Assembly (NCBI RefSeq): GCF_035317345.1
Contig: NZ_JAYKTU010000010.1
Length of the DNA: 64,000 nucleotides
DNA from: Cellvibrio fontiphilus
GTDB taxonomy: Bacteria; Pseudomonadota; Gammaproteobacteria; Pseudomonadales; Cellvibrionaceae
Direction: 5' to 3' (one strand)
A program made the position numbers and the translations under genes. The notes beneath the pieces were generated by a model. It had not been told where the DNA came from, did no database searches, and saw nothing but the letters and a program-made list of their open reading frames with translations. This document shows, piece by piece, positions 9,436 through 18,010 of this stretch. Position 1 is the first letter of the stretch. Each line of letters begins with the position of its first letter.

Positions 9436-12296
9436 AGCGACTGCTGCTTGTTCTGACCATCGCCGCGCTCCAGCTACAAGGCTGCAGTTATATTGGTCTG
9501 GGTGATGATGGCCGCGGCAAAACCCTGGCAGATTTACCCGCGGCGAAATTGCCCGATGCCAAAGCCAAGGTGGCGGTGGTGGATGTGGCGCGTATTGAAC
9601 AGAGTTACCAGCGCGCATTATCGGTCGCCGAAGATCCAAAACTGCGCCAGCAAATTCTGGTGCGTCTTGCGGATCTGGAAATGACCCGCAGTGAAAAAGC
9701 GCAGTTGGATGCTACTGATATGCGCCGCTTTTATGACAAACCAGTCGCCATGTATCGCGAATTACTGCAATCCCAAGCGAATGGTGCTGCGCCCGCAAGC
9801 GGGATAGCTGCTGATCAACTGCGTTACAAACTGGCCAAAGCCCTGTCGCTGGATGGTCGCAATGACGAAGCAGCCCAGGTGTTGGATCAGTTGGCCGAGA
9901 CAGCGCCCGACTCCGGTTTTATTGCGGAAACCCAATTCCGGCGCGCGGAAAAATCGTTTGCCGATGGCGATTATGCAGCGGCCGAGCGCAATTACGCGGC
10001 AGTAGTTAATGGCAGCAATCCGGAATTAAAACAAAATGCACTCTATATGCGCGGCTGGGCGCAATTTAAACGCGGCGATTACGATCTGGCGCTACTGTCC
10101 TTTGCGCAGGTGTTGGATCAGTTATTGGGTAATGCGGCAAACCCCGAGGAAGTGGATGCGGTTCTGGGTGATATAGGCCCATCAAAAGCAAATTTAGTGA
10201 AGGACACTCTGCGGGTGATGGGTTTGTCGCTGTCCTATTTGGATGGGGCAAAATCCATTGTCAATTTACAAACCGAACTGGGGGGGCGTCGCTCCTACGA
10301 ATACATGTTGTACCAGCAGTTGGGACAATTGTATCTGGAGCAAAAACGCTACACCGACAGCGCCGAAACTTACCAGCATTTTGTGCAACATAATCCTGAT
10401 TCGGATTTTGCGCCGAGTTTTAGCATCAAGGTGATTGATGTTTACCAGGAAGGAAACTTTCCCAGTCTGATACTGCCGGCCAAACAGGATTTTGTTGAAC
10501 GCTATGGTATTAGCAGTTTTTATTGGACCAGTCGCAAAGGCGTAATTGGCAATAATTCCCTCGCGTATTTGCATCAGTCGCTGCAAGAGTTGGCGCAGTA
10601 CGAGCACGCACAGGCGCAGTCACTCAAGGCAAAAAATAATTCCGAAGCCATGCGCGCCTTTGCACGCGCCGCAAAATGGTATCGCGAATTTGTGCAAACT
10701 TTTGCGAAAGATGCGCAGGTGGCAGAAATGACTTTTTTGCTGGCAGAGTGTTTGAATGAAGCCGGCGATTTACCGGCAGCCATGGACGCTTACGAGCAGG
10801 TTGCCTATGGCTATATGGATAAATTGCGCGGCGCCGATGCGGGTTATGCTGCGATTTTACTGCCGCAACAGCTAATCCAATCTGCGCGCAGTTTGCCCGA
10901 TAATCGTCAGGATGAATGGCAGCGTCGTAAAATCCAGAATGCGCTGAATTTTGCCGATGTCTACAAAACCGATCCGCGCGCCCTGGTGGTATTAGCGGAA
11001 GCGGCGAATGATTTGCTGCAACAAAATAATTATGAAGAGGCAAAAACCATTGCCGAGCGTGTGATCCAGTGGCAACCCGCCGCCGAAGGTTCGCTGCTGT
11101 TTTCCAGTTGGCTGATTTTGGGGCACAGTCGTTTTGAAACCAAAGAGTATGCCGCTGCCGAGCAAGCCTATATGCAAGTGCTGAATTTGCTGCCGGCCTT
11201 TGGTAAAAAACCGGGCGCACCCAGCGTGCAACAAGTGCAAGAGCGCATCGCAGCCAGTATTTATCAGCAAGCCGAAGCGAGTTTAACTTTTGGCGATAAA
11301 GACACGGCTATCGCCCAGTTAATGCGCATCACCCAAGTGACGCCCAATACCGAGATAGCCGCAAAAGCCCAGTACGATGCCGGTGTTTATTTAATCGAGC
11401 AGGAAAAGTGGGCCCAAGCTGAAAATGTGTATCTGGGCTTTCGCAAAAAATATCCCGACAATGCTTTAACCGCGACCCTGCCCGCCAAAATGGTGTTGAT
11501 TTACCAAAACCAAAATAAATGGCAGCAAGCGGCGGATGAGCTGGTGGTGATGGCGCGCAGTAGCAATGACCCGGAGGTGAAACGCCAGTCGCTTTATATG
11601 GGGGCCGAACTCTATGAAAAGTCCGGCAAGCGCGCCCAGGCGATTGAGCAGTACCGCCGCTACGCCACAGAATATCCACGCCCCTTGGCTAACAATCTTG
11701 AAGCGCAATTTAAATTAACCGAATTGTATAAAGCCTCGGGTGAGCGCGATAAACGTCTTTACTGGCTGCAAAATATTATTAACACCCATCAGCGTGCCGG
11801 CACCGCTAAAACGGATCGCTCCACCTATCTGGCGGCGAGTGCACAAGCAGAATTAGCGCAGCCTGCCTACGATGAATTTACTCGCATTCCACTCACGCTG
11901 CCGTTAAAAAACAGCTTGCAACGCAAACGTGCCGCATTGGAAAAAGCACTCAAAGCGCAAGAGCAGATATTGACCTATGGCGTTGCGGAATTTACCACCG
12001 AGGCGAGTTTTAAAATTGGTGAGATTTATGCGCAACTCAGTCGCGATTTAATGGCCTCACAGCGCCCCAAAGAATTAGACGAGCTGGCGCTGGAGCAGTA
12101 CGAGATTTTGCTGGAGGAGCAGGCGTATCCCTTTGAGGAAAAGGCGATTGAAATCCATCAGGCCAATATTCAGCGCAGTTGGAAAGGCACTTACGATGCG
12201 GGTGTAAAACGCAGTTTTGACGCTCTCGCCAAACTCTTGCCGGCGCGTTACAACAAGCCCGAAGCCCGCGTGGAGGTGAGCAATGAAATTCACTAA
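9432..12296 (+). CDS. Large TPR-repeat lipoprotein
   Basis: 954 aa. N-terminal signal with lipobox L-Q-G-C at about residues 15-18 and a following S-Y, so a lipidated periplasmic or outer-membrane-associated protein. Nearly the whole length is tandem TPR/Sel1-like helix pairs, for example AETQFRRAEKSFADGDYAAA, ALYMRGWAQFKRGDYDLALL and AAKAQYDAGVYLIEQEKWAQ. Coupled to both neighbours by overlap (4 nt before, 14 nt after). Such long TPR superhelices act as protein-docking scaffolds. Reminiscent of the TPR proteins in myxobacterial Glt/Agl complexes, but orthology cannot be claimed from sequence reading alone. Confidence 0.85.
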   Translation: MKRLLLVLTIAALQLQGCSYIGLGDDGRGKTLADLPAAKLPDAKAKVAVVDVARIEQSYQRALSVAEDPKLRQQILVRLADLEMTRSEKAQLDATDMRRFYDKPVAMYRELLQSQANGAAPASGIAADQLRYKLAKALSLDGRNDEAAQVLDQLAETAPDSGFIAETQFRRAEKSFADGDYAAAERNYAAVVNGSNPELKQNALYMRGWAQFKRGDYDLALLSFAQVLDQLLGNAANPEEVDAVLGDIGPSKANLVKDTLRVMGLSLSYLDGAKSIVNLQTELGGRRSYEYMLYQQLGQLYLEQKRYTDSAETYQHFVQHNPDSDFAPSFSIKVIDVYQEGNFPSLILPAKQDFVERYGISSFYWTSRKGVIGNNSLAYLHQSLQELAQYEHAQAQSLKAKNNSEAMRAFARAAKWYREFVQTFAKDAQVAEMTFLLAECLNEAGDLPAAMDAYEQVAYGYMDKLRGADAGYAAILLPQQLIQSARSLPDNRQDEWQRRKIQNALNFADVYKTDPRALVVLAEAANDLLQQNNYEEAKTIAERVIQWQPAAEGSLLFSSWLILGHSRFETKEYAAAEQAYMQVLNLLPAFGKKPGAPSVQQVQERIAASIYQQAEASLTFGDKDTAIAQLMRITQVTPNTEIAAKAQYDAGVYLIEQEKWAQAENVYLGFRKKYPDNALTATLPAKMVLIYQNQNKWQQAADELVVMARSSNDPEVKRQSLYMGAELYEKSGKRAQAIEQYRRYATEYPRPLANNLEAQFKLTELYKASGERDKRLYWLQNIINTHQRAGTAKTDRSTYLAASAQAELAQPAYDEFTRIPLTLPLKNSLQRKRAALEKALKAQEQILTYGVAEFTTEASFKIGEIYAQLSRDLMASQRPKELDELALEQYEILLEEQAYPFEEKAIEIHQANIQRSWKGTYDAGVKRSFDALAKLLPARYNKPEARVEVSNEIH

Positions 12297-13014
12297 ACCC
12301 GCAGGGTTGATCTGTGTGATTGCTGCACTTGGTTTGCTCGCCGCTTGCACAAGTAATACACCCAAAAAAACAGCCGAAAAAAAAGCACCAGCAGAAGAAA
12401 CTGTGGTTGCACCGGGAGCGAGTATTTTGCCGGCGGGCCCGGTAACGCCTAACCCTTATTTGCAAAATAAGCCTGCGGTAAGCCGTGAGCTCAGCCAGAA
12501 ATTTGTCGATGCCACGCGCGCAATGCGCAATAAACAATGGAGTCAGGCAGAAAATTTGTTGCAGCAAATTATCCAGTCCGATCCTAAATTGTCGGGCGCG
12601 CATTTGAATTTGGGTTTGGTTTATCGCGCGCAACAAGAAAACAAACGCGCTGAGCAAGCGTTTAATAATGCGCTCAACGCCAATCACACCAATCTTGATG
12701 CCTACAACCAGCTCGCGATTTTGCAGCGTGAGTCAGGTAATTTTGCGGCGGCAGAAAGCAATTACAAAAAAGCCCTGAGTGTTTGGCCCTATCATCCCGA
12801 CAGCCACAAAAATATTGCCATTCTCTACGATTTGTATCTGGGTAAAAGTGCAGAGGCATTGCCGCATTTTGAAGCCTATTTCGCGTTGACCGGTGGTGAA
12901 GATAAACAGGCAAAAAGTTGGATCGCCGATTTGCAGCGCCGCCTGGGAATAAGCGCCAAACCCAAAGCAACAGAAGCAGCGCCTGCGTCTGCAGAAGGTG
13001 TTAGCAATGAATAA
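12283..13014 (+). CDS. TPR lipoprotein, small
   Basis: 243 aa with lipobox L-A-A-C at about residues 19-22, a Lys/Ala/Glu-rich linker, and about three TPRs (AHLNLGLVYRAQQENKRAEQ, AYNQLAILQRESGNFAAAES, SHKNIAILYDLYLGKSAEAL). The last resembles PilF/PilW-type TPR proteins. C-terminal Ala/Lys-rich tail. It overlaps the previous gene by 14 nt and the next by 8 nt. Third TPR protein in the operon, likely part of the same envelope complex. Confidence 0.85.
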   Translation: MKFTKPAGLICVIAALGLLAACTSNTPKKTAEKKAPAEETVVAPGASILPAGPVTPNPYLQNKPAVSRELSQKFVDATRAMRNKQWSQAENLLQQIIQSDPKLSGAHLNLGLVYRAQQENKRAEQAFNNALNANHTNLDAYNQLAILQRESGNFAAAESNYKKALSVWPYHPDSHKNIAILYDLYLGKSAEALPHFEAYFALTGGEDKQAKSWIADLQRRLGISAKPKATEAAPASAEGVSNE

Positions 13015-13354
13015 ATTATGTGGGTTGGTCTTGCTGTGTTGTTCGCTTGCCAGTGTTGCGCAGGAAGACGAGGTGCCCAATCAAACAGGTGAAAGTGAAA
13101 CTTTACCCGCAACACAAATGGCAGTGCCTGAGCAGCCTGCGCGCGGCGAAGCCAATATTAATTTGCGCACAACGGTGACCGGCAATCAGGAGCAGCCTCG
13201 GGTTATGTACATTTTGCCCTGGCAATCGCCACTCAGCCCCGAGTTGGAGATGGAAATGCTGGGCAGCGAAGCCGATGCAGTATTTGGCCATGTGGAGCGC
13301 GATGAATTAGCACGTCAGCTGGAAGCAGCGGGCGAGTTGGATATCACAGATTAA
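13007..13354 (+). CDS. Small exported protein of unknown function
   Basis: 115 aa from ATG 13007, which overlaps the stop of the preceding gene; a GTG nine bases upstream is less likely. Signal peptide about 1-20 (A-S-V-A-Q). The mature part is acidic with a conserved-looking block R-V-M-Y-I-L-P-W-Q-S-P-L and an acidic C-terminus. I do not recognise a family. The position between TPR lipoproteins and the ExbB homologue suggests an accessory periplasmic part of the complex. Confidence 0.7.
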   Translation: MNKLCGLVLLCCSLASVAQEDEVPNQTGESETLPATQMAVPEQPARGEANINLRTTVTGNQEQPRVMYILPWQSPLSPELEMEMLGSEADAVFGHVERDELARQLEAAGELDITD

Positions 13355-13395
13355 TTTTTTTAAAACATTCTTTCTGGTTGAGGTTAATAAACACT

Positions 13396-14079
13396 ATGGA
13401 TACTTTGATTCGTTTTTTTCAGGATGGCGGCGCTTTCATGTACCCGATTGCGATTGTGTTGGCAGCGGGTTTAGCTATTGCTATTGAGCGTTGGATCGTA
13501 TTGTCCACCGCCAAGTCGGCTAATCGCCAAGCCTTTGAGCGCATTCTGCCCATGCTGCAAAAAAAGGATTACAACGCTGTGCTCAATCTGGGCAAATCCA
13601 GCAACGCACCTATTGCCCGTATCATTGCATCGGGTATTGCACGTATGGCGCAATCGCCGCGCCGCGATGACATTGAGTTGGCAATGGAGGAGGGCGTGAT
13701 GGAAGCCATGCCACGCCTGGAAAAGCGCACCCCTTATTTAGCAACCCTCGCCAATATCGCCACCCTGCTTGGCTTGCTCGGCACTATCATCGGTTTGATT
13801 CAGGCGTTTACGGCGGTAGCGAGCGCCGACCCAGCGGAAAAAGCCGCGCTCTTGTCTTCTTCCATTGCGGTGGCAATGAATACCACTGCGTTTGGTTTGA
13901 TTGCAGCAATTCCGCTGCTGTTAATTCATTCCATGATCCAAAGTAAAACAACAGAAATTATCGACAGCCTGGAAATGGCCGGCGTGAAATGTTTAAACAT
14001 TATTTCCCACAGTAGCGAAGTGGCTGTGCGCACCCGCGCGCCCGAAGCTGGGTTAAAACCGCAGCCAAGCGCTCAATAA
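13396..14079 (+). CDS. MotA/TolQ/ExbB-type proton channel protein
   Basis: 227 aa from ATG 13396; the TTG 18 nt upstream is not needed. An N-terminal helix (FMYPIAIVLAAGLAIAIERW), a cytoplasmic domain with Arg/Glu-rich segment, then two long helices containing the family signatures TLLGLLGTIIGLIQAF and MNTTAFGLIAAIPLLLIHSMI. ExbB/TolQ/AglR proteins form a pentameric inner-membrane channel around an ExbD dimer and convert proton flow into motion. Only one ExbB-type gene is present for two ExbD-type genes. A 41-nt gap separates it from the previous gene. Confidence 0.93.
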   Translation: MDTLIRFFQDGGAFMYPIAIVLAAGLAIAIERWIVLSTAKSANRQAFERILPMLQKKDYNAVLNLGKSSNAPIARIIASGIARMAQSPRRDDIELAMEEGVMEAMPRLEKRTPYLATLANIATLLGLLGTIIGLIQAFTAVASADPAEKAALLSSSIAVAMNTTAFGLIAAIPLLLIHSMIQSKTTEIIDSLEMAGVKCLNIISHSSEVAVRTRAPEAGLKPQPSAQ

Positions 14080-14137
14080 ACCTGCTGCCCGTTGTAATTA
14101 TCGTGCAATTTGCAGTTGTATTTATTGGGGATTTTTT

Positions 14138-14680
14138 ATGCGTATAAAACGCCGTTACAAAGAGGATCCGGATCTCGATATCACCTCCTTTATGAATTTG
14201 ATGATCATATTGGTGCCGGTGTTATTGATGAGCATGGTGCTGGCGCGCACCACTGTGCTGGATCTCAAATTACCCGACATGGCGGACTCCAGCACCCCGC
14301 CAGCCGAGGAGCCGCCACAGCAATTGGAGTTAATCATCCGCGCTGATAAATTTGAAGTGAATTATCCGGCGGGTATCAAATTAAAGTGGATCGAAAAAAC
14401 TGACGATGGCCAATACGATTTTGCGCTCCTGGCAACTGTGCTGCAGGAAACCAAACGTTTATTGGAAGACAAGGGTATACAGAAAAAAGATATCTATATC
14501 CTTTCGGAAAAAGACACTGACTACCAAACCCTGGTAACCACTATGGATACCGCGCGTTCCTTCAAAGCGGTAGTGGCTGCCAGCGTCGTCGATGCAGAAT
14601 TGTTTCCGGAAATTTCGCTCGGTGACGCGCCAGCGCCCGGCGGTTCTACCGGTGCTGTGCAAAACGGAGGTGCGCAATGA
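14138..14680 (+). CDS. ExbD/TolR-type protein lacking the membrane Asp
   Basis: 180 aa. Cytoplasmic N-terminus rich in Arg/Lys, one membrane helix (about 18-38) and a periplasmic domain ending in a Gly/Ala/Pro tail. In ExbD/TolR the helix normally begins with an Asp in the pattern (F/L)-(I/M)-D-(V/I), the residue protonated during work. Here the same position is S-F-M-N-L-M, Asn20. The protein is therefore likely a structural partner rather than the proton carrier. Coupled to the next ExbD by a 4-nt overlap. Confidence 0.9.
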   Translation: MRIKRRYKEDPDLDITSFMNLMIILVPVLLMSMVLARTTVLDLKLPDMADSSTPPAEEPPQQLELIIRADKFEVNYPAGIKLKWIEKTDDGQYDFALLATVLQETKRLLEDKGIQKKDIYILSEKDTDYQTLVTTMDTARSFKAVVAASVVDAELFPEISLGDAPAPGGSTGAVQNGGAQ

Positions 14681-15195
14681 AGCAGTCGCTGCGCGCCAAA
14701 CGTATGGCAAAACATCATCGCCGTTTGAAGCAGGGTTCCAAATTAAATCTCGTTTCACTGATGGATATTTTCACCATTCTGGTGTTTTTCCTGTTGGTAA
14801 ATTCCGGTGATGTAGAAGTCCTGCAAACGGATAAAAGTATCAAATTGCCTGCTTCGGTATCGGATCAGGTGCCGGAAAATAACCTGCTGGTATTGATCAG
14901 TGCCACCCAGGTGGTTGTCGCTGGTCAGGCGGTGGGTTCAGTGCAGGAATTGCTCGCAACAGAAGGCGATCAATTTGAGCCATTGGCAAAAGAGTTGAAA
15001 TATCACGCGCAAAAAGCCGGCCCGCTCACAGAGAAAAACCAGCTTACCGGGCGCCCGGTAACCGTTATGGCAGATCAGAAAGTGCCTTATCAGTTGCTGA
15101 AAAAAATCATGGCGACCTGTGCGGCGGCTGAGTATCGCGATATCTCGTTAGCAGTGACCAAAAAAGAATCCACCAGCAACAATGGGGAGGGGTGA
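14677..15195 (+). CDS. ExbD/TolR-type protein with the conserved membrane Asp
   Basis: 172 aa. Strongly basic N-terminus, then N-L-V-S-L-M-D-I-F-T-I-L with Asp30 at the canonical proton-carrying position, one helix to about residue 44, and a periplasmic domain ending in TKKESTSNN. Pairs with the preceding Asn-version to give an asymmetric ExbD heterodimer (inference). Ends 1 nt before the next ATG. Confidence 0.92.
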   Translation: MKQSLRAKRMAKHHRRLKQGSKLNLVSLMDIFTILVFFLLVNSGDVEVLQTDKSIKLPASVSDQVPENNLLVLISATQVVVAGQAVGSVQELLATEGDQFEPLAKELKYHAQKAGPLTEKNQLTGRPVTVMADQKVPYQLLKKIMATCAAAEYRDISLAVTKKESTSNNGEG

Positions 15196-15196
15196 A

Positions 15197-16168
15197 ATGA
15201 CCAGCGCCCTTTTAAATACCCAGTTGCCCTGGAGTGCGTCCGCGCAAGACGACCAACGCTTTACCAAAATACTCTCTGCCAGCTTGGTGGCGTTGCTAGT
15301 GCTTAGCATAGGTGTGACCTTGACCAAGGTGCCCGAAATCAGTCGCGCGGAAAAAGAAAAGTTGCCGCCGCAGCTGGCGCGCGTGGTGCTGGAAAAGAAA
15401 GAGCTGCCACCGCCCAAACCGGTGGAGCCTCCCAAAGTGGAGGAGAAAAAGCCCGAGCCAAAGCCGGAAGAAAAAAAACCTGAACCGGTCGTAAAACCAC
15501 CGGAGCCGGTCAAAAAACCAGTGGTTGCACCGCCCAGGGAGAAGCTGGAAAAAGCCCGCGAGCAGGCCGCCAATGCCGGTGTTATGCAGTTCAAAGATGA
15601 CCTGGCTGAAATGCGCGACATGATGCAGACATCAGCAGTAGAAACGGCGGCAACCACTGTCACCAACAGCACTGGCGACGCTGCACAGGTTGATCGCGCC
15701 ATGATTACCAGCGGTGCCAAAACCGCGAGTGGTGGTATCAATACTGCGGCCCTAAGCCGTGACACCGGCGGCGTGGCGCTTTCGGGTCGTGAAACCACCA
15801 AGGTAAAAAGTGGTTTGGCAGAGGCGGGCAATAAGTCCACCCAGGCCGCCCCCGGTAACAGCAATGGTGCCGGTGGCGCAGCGCGCAGCGAGGAAGAAAT
15901 TCGCAAGATTATGGAACAGCACAAGGGCGCGATCTATTCCATCTACAATCGGGCTCTGCGCCAAAATGCAGCGCTGGAAGGCAAGATGGTGGTAAAAATT
16001 GTGATCGACCCCAGCGGCAAGATTGTGGAAGCATCGCTGGTATCGAGTGAATTGGGCGATAGCGATTTGGAAGGCAAGATCCTCCAGCGGATTCGTCTGA
16101 TCAGCTTCCCGGCATCTAATGTGGCGCGCACCACGATTAACCAGACCTTTGATTTTTTACCCCAGTAG
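15197..16168 (+). CDS. TonB-like protein with AgmX/PglI-type C-terminal domain
   Basis: 323 aa from ATG 15197, placed 6 nt after a strong GGGGAGGGG site; a start at 15182 would overlap more and bury the site. Cytoplasmic N-terminus, one membrane helix (about 27-46), a Pro/Lys/Glu-rich spacer (about 68-120), an Ala/Ser/Thr/Gly-rich middle, and a C-terminal domain from about residue 230. That domain contains IRKIMEQHKGAIYSIYNRAL, then L-E-G-K-M-V-V-K-I-V-I-D-P-S-G-K-I and a final F-P. This is the pattern of the C-terminal domain shared by myxobacterial AgmX/PglI and many TonB-like proteins (family knowledge). It is the likely force transmitter from the ExbB/D motor to the periplasm. Confidence 0.87.
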   Translation: MTSALLNTQLPWSASAQDDQRFTKILSASLVALLVLSIGVTLTKVPEISRAEKEKLPPQLARVVLEKKELPPPKPVEPPKVEEKKPEPKPEEKKPEPVVKPPEPVKKPVVAPPREKLEKAREQAANAGVMQFKDDLAEMRDMMQTSAVETAATTVTNSTGDAAQVDRAMITSGAKTASGGINTAALSRDTGGVALSGRETTKVKSGLAEAGNKSTQAAPGNSNGAGGAARSEEEIRKIMEQHKGAIYSIYNRALRQNAALEGKMVVKIVIDPSGKIVEASLVSSELGDSDLEGKILQRIRLISFPASNVARTTINQTFDFLPQ

Positions 16169-16190
16169 ATATCCCTGAATCCAGCTATTA

Positions 16191-16214
16191 CCCCCGGCTT
16201 GCCGGGGTTTTTTA
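16191..16214 (+). terminator. Intrinsic terminator of the TPR/ExbBD operon
   Basis: GC-rich hairpin CCCCGGC-TT-GCCGGGG at 16192-16207 followed by six T. It lies 23 nt after the stop of the TonB-like gene. Confidence 0.85.
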
Positions 16215-16279
16215 TAGCCTGTAGTTGCTAGCTGATTTGCGGTTCGGTGGATAGCCGCGAAGACAAGTGCCAAAAATGT

Positions 16280-16293
16280 TGAAACCGGTTACA
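16280..16293. promoter_or_regulatory. LacI-family operator-like palindrome
   Basis: TGAAACCGGTTACA, with a perfect 8-bp core AACCGGTT and matching outer TG/CA. It has the central CG typical of LacI-family operators and resembles the sites at 23023, 25148 and 58228. Likely target of the LacI-type regulator encoded at 21911-22909. Confidence 0.6.
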
Positions 16294-16346
16294 TTTTTGT
16301 TCATAATCACCCCCGCTAAAGCCTTGTTATTCATGTTTGTTGGTAA

Positions 16347-16358
16347 GTAATCGATTAC
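16347..16358. promoter_or_regulatory. LacI-family operator-like palindrome
   Basis: GTAATCGATTAC, a perfect 12-bp palindrome identical to the site at 25148-25159 in front of the GH130 gene. It supports shared control of the isomerase-like gene and the mannan cluster. Confidence 0.6.
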
Positions 16359-16451
16359 GGCTGTGGGTATTTGTTCTCGTATCTCACGTAAGGTTATTGG
16401 CAACTGTGAGTGAGTAATTGTTAAGCATTAGCCCGCTGTTGTGTTTTTTTA

Positions 16452-16476
16452 CCCCGGTTCTCCGGGGTTTTTTCTT
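16452..16476 (+). terminator. Intrinsic terminator inside the leader upstream of the isomerase-like gene
   Basis: CCCCGG-TTCT-CCGGGG hairpin (16452-16467) followed by TTTTTTCTTTT. It lies about 145 nt upstream of the next start codon and after the two operator-like sites, so it may end a short leader transcript. Confidence 0.7.
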
Positions 16477-16620
16477 TTGCAGCAGTCGTGTTTTTATCAG
16501 TGTTCTTGGCCTTTTATATAGTTGTTGTTAAAAGTGCCGCGTAAAATTCAATATCAATCCGCCATAATCCCTTCTGGTTCACAACCCACTGCAACCGCAT
16601 TGGCGGTAAATGGAATATTT

Positions 16621-17772
16621 ATGTCACAAGCATTGCATGCGGCGGCCAGTCGCCTTGAAAACTGGATCAAACAGGATGCCTTGCCACTTTGGTCGGAGCG
16701 CGGGTTGGTGCCGGGAACTGGCGCTAATTATGAACGCCTGACGCCTGAGGGGGTGCCGGATCTGGAATCCAGTACCCGAGTAAGGGTACAGGCACGGCAA
16801 GCCTTCTTTTTTGCCGCAGCCTACTATCGCGGCTGGTGCCCTCAAGGTAAGGAAGTGGCTAAAAAACTGCTGGCATTTGTGCAGCAGAACGCCGCACACC
16901 CCACCGCAGCCGCGGGTTATACCCACCTGCTGGACAAACATTTCAAGGTCGTAGATACCAAACAAGACCTCTACGACCATGCATTTTTCCTGCTTGCCAA
17001 TGCCTGGTGCTATCGCGCGTTTAAGGAGGATGCCTACCTGCAGGAGGCCGATAAATTAATCGCGCATTTGGATGCCGCTTTTGGCTCTGCAGTCGGGGGG
17101 TGGATTGAAGGTGATTACCCCTACGCCTGCCGCCGGCAGAACCCGCACATGCATTTATTTGAAGCTTTCCTCGCGCTGTTTGATGCAACTGGCGATGCAA
17201 AATATCTGGCGCGTGTAGGCGAATTGTTTGCGTTATTCCAAAGCCACTTTTTTGATGCGGAAAAAGGGGTGTTGTTTGAATTTTTTGACGAGGAGTGGAC
17301 GCGTCTACCCAACGCCAAGGGCGATACAGTTGAGCCTGGCCACATGATGGAATGGGTGTGGTTATTGGATTGGTATCACCGCCGCAGTGGTCGCCCGGTG
17401 GCTCAATACACCGACAAACTCTACGCGCGCGGTTTGGAAATCGGCATGGACAAATCCGGCTTGTTATTTGACGCGGTGAGCTATACCGGCGAGGTTATTG
17501 ATCCTAATAAACGCTGCTGGGGTATTACCGAATTAATCAAGGCCAGCCTGGTGCAAATTCGTGCCGGCAACCCGGATGCCGAAGCCATTGCCATCAAAGG
17601 TGTGGATGATTTGTTTAAATATTACTTGTGCGCTTCAACTCCAGGTTCCTATGTGGACCAGCGCGGTGCACAGGATGATGTGGTAGTGGATGTTGCTCCG
17701 GCGAGTACGCTTTACCACTTGATTGTAGCTGCCATGGAGTTGCAGGATCATTTTGAATTAATAAAACCATAA
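16621..17772 (+). CDS. AGE-family sugar isomerase/epimerase, probably mannose isomerase
   Basis: 383 aa from ATG 16621; an upstream in-frame TTG would add unrelated residues. It is an N-acylglucosamine 2-epimerase superfamily (alpha/alpha)6 barrel. Visible motifs are RVQARQAFFFAAAYYRGW (about 53-70), H-M-H-L-F-E-A-F-L-A-L-F-D, EPGHMMEWVWLL with His241, and A-S-T-L-Y-H-L-I with His366. These His residues match the catalytic pair of the mannose isomerase/YihS branch. It probably converts mannose to fructose (inferred from subfamily and context). LacI-type sites upstream link it to the mannan cluster at 21911-30391. A sulfoquinovose isomerase or other aldose-ketose isomerase role is the alternative. 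Confidence 0.82.
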   Translation: MSQALHAAASRLENWIKQDALPLWSERGLVPGTGANYERLTPEGVPDLESSTRVRVQARQAFFFAAAYYRGWCPQGKEVAKKLLAFVQQNAAHPTAAAGYTHLLDKHFKVVDTKQDLYDHAFFLLANAWCYRAFKEDAYLQEADKLIAHLDAAFGSAVGGWIEGDYPYACRRQNPHMHLFEAFLALFDATGDAKYLARVGELFALFQSHFFDAEKGVLFEFFDEEWTRLPNAKGDTVEPGHMMEWVWLLDWYHRRSGRPVAQYTDKLYARGLEIGMDKSGLLFDAVSYTGEVIDPNKRCWGITELIKASLVQIRAGNPDAEAIAIKGVDDLFKYYLCASTPGSYVDQRGAQDDVVVDVAPASTLYHLIVAAMELQDHFELIKP

Positions 17773-17796
17773 ATGTTATTGTGGGTTTGGTTGTAT

Positions 17797-17834
17797 AAAA
17801 AACGGGCAGTGACGCTATCACTGCCCGTTTTTTA
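17797..17834. terminator. Bidirectional intrinsic terminator
   Basis: Perfect 12-bp stem AACGGGCAGTGA / TCACTGCCCGTT (17801-17812, 17818-17829) with a 5-nt loop. It has A residues before and T residues after, so it can work in both directions. Confidence 0.88.
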
Positions 17835-18010
17835 TCGCGCACAGATTGTGCAGAAAAAATATAAATCGCAGCAGTTATACGAAACTGAATGGTTGTAACA
17901 AGAGATTAGATTTTTTTTTGCTATAGGCGCATTTTTCATTAATGAGTTGCGCTTTGGGTCTAGGCTTGGATTAAAGGGCTGTAAAGTTCCTGCGATAAGA
18001 GAGACCCGCT

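Larger units (their letters stand above)
16216..16620 (+). promoter_or_regulatory. Leader region of the mannose isomerase-like gene with two LacI-type sites and an internal terminator
   Basis: About 400 nt without a gene, holding two LacI-type palindromes (16280-16293 and 16347-16358) and then an intrinsic terminator (16452-16476). It ends in an AT-rich stretch before the ATG at 16621. Either the main promoter lies after the terminator, or a transcript started near the operators is attenuated or ends as a short RNA. The sequence alone does not decide. Confidence 0.5.

Noticed and set aside
12037..12687. 216-codon minus-strand frame opposite the TPR genes
   Set aside because: Spans the junction of two well-supported + strand genes and shows no family features.
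15148..15924. 258-codon minus-strand frame opposite the TonB-like gene
   Set aside because: It is the antisense reading of a Pro/Lys-rich spacer and gives low-complexity Ser/Gly/Phe; the + strand gene has clear domains and coupling.
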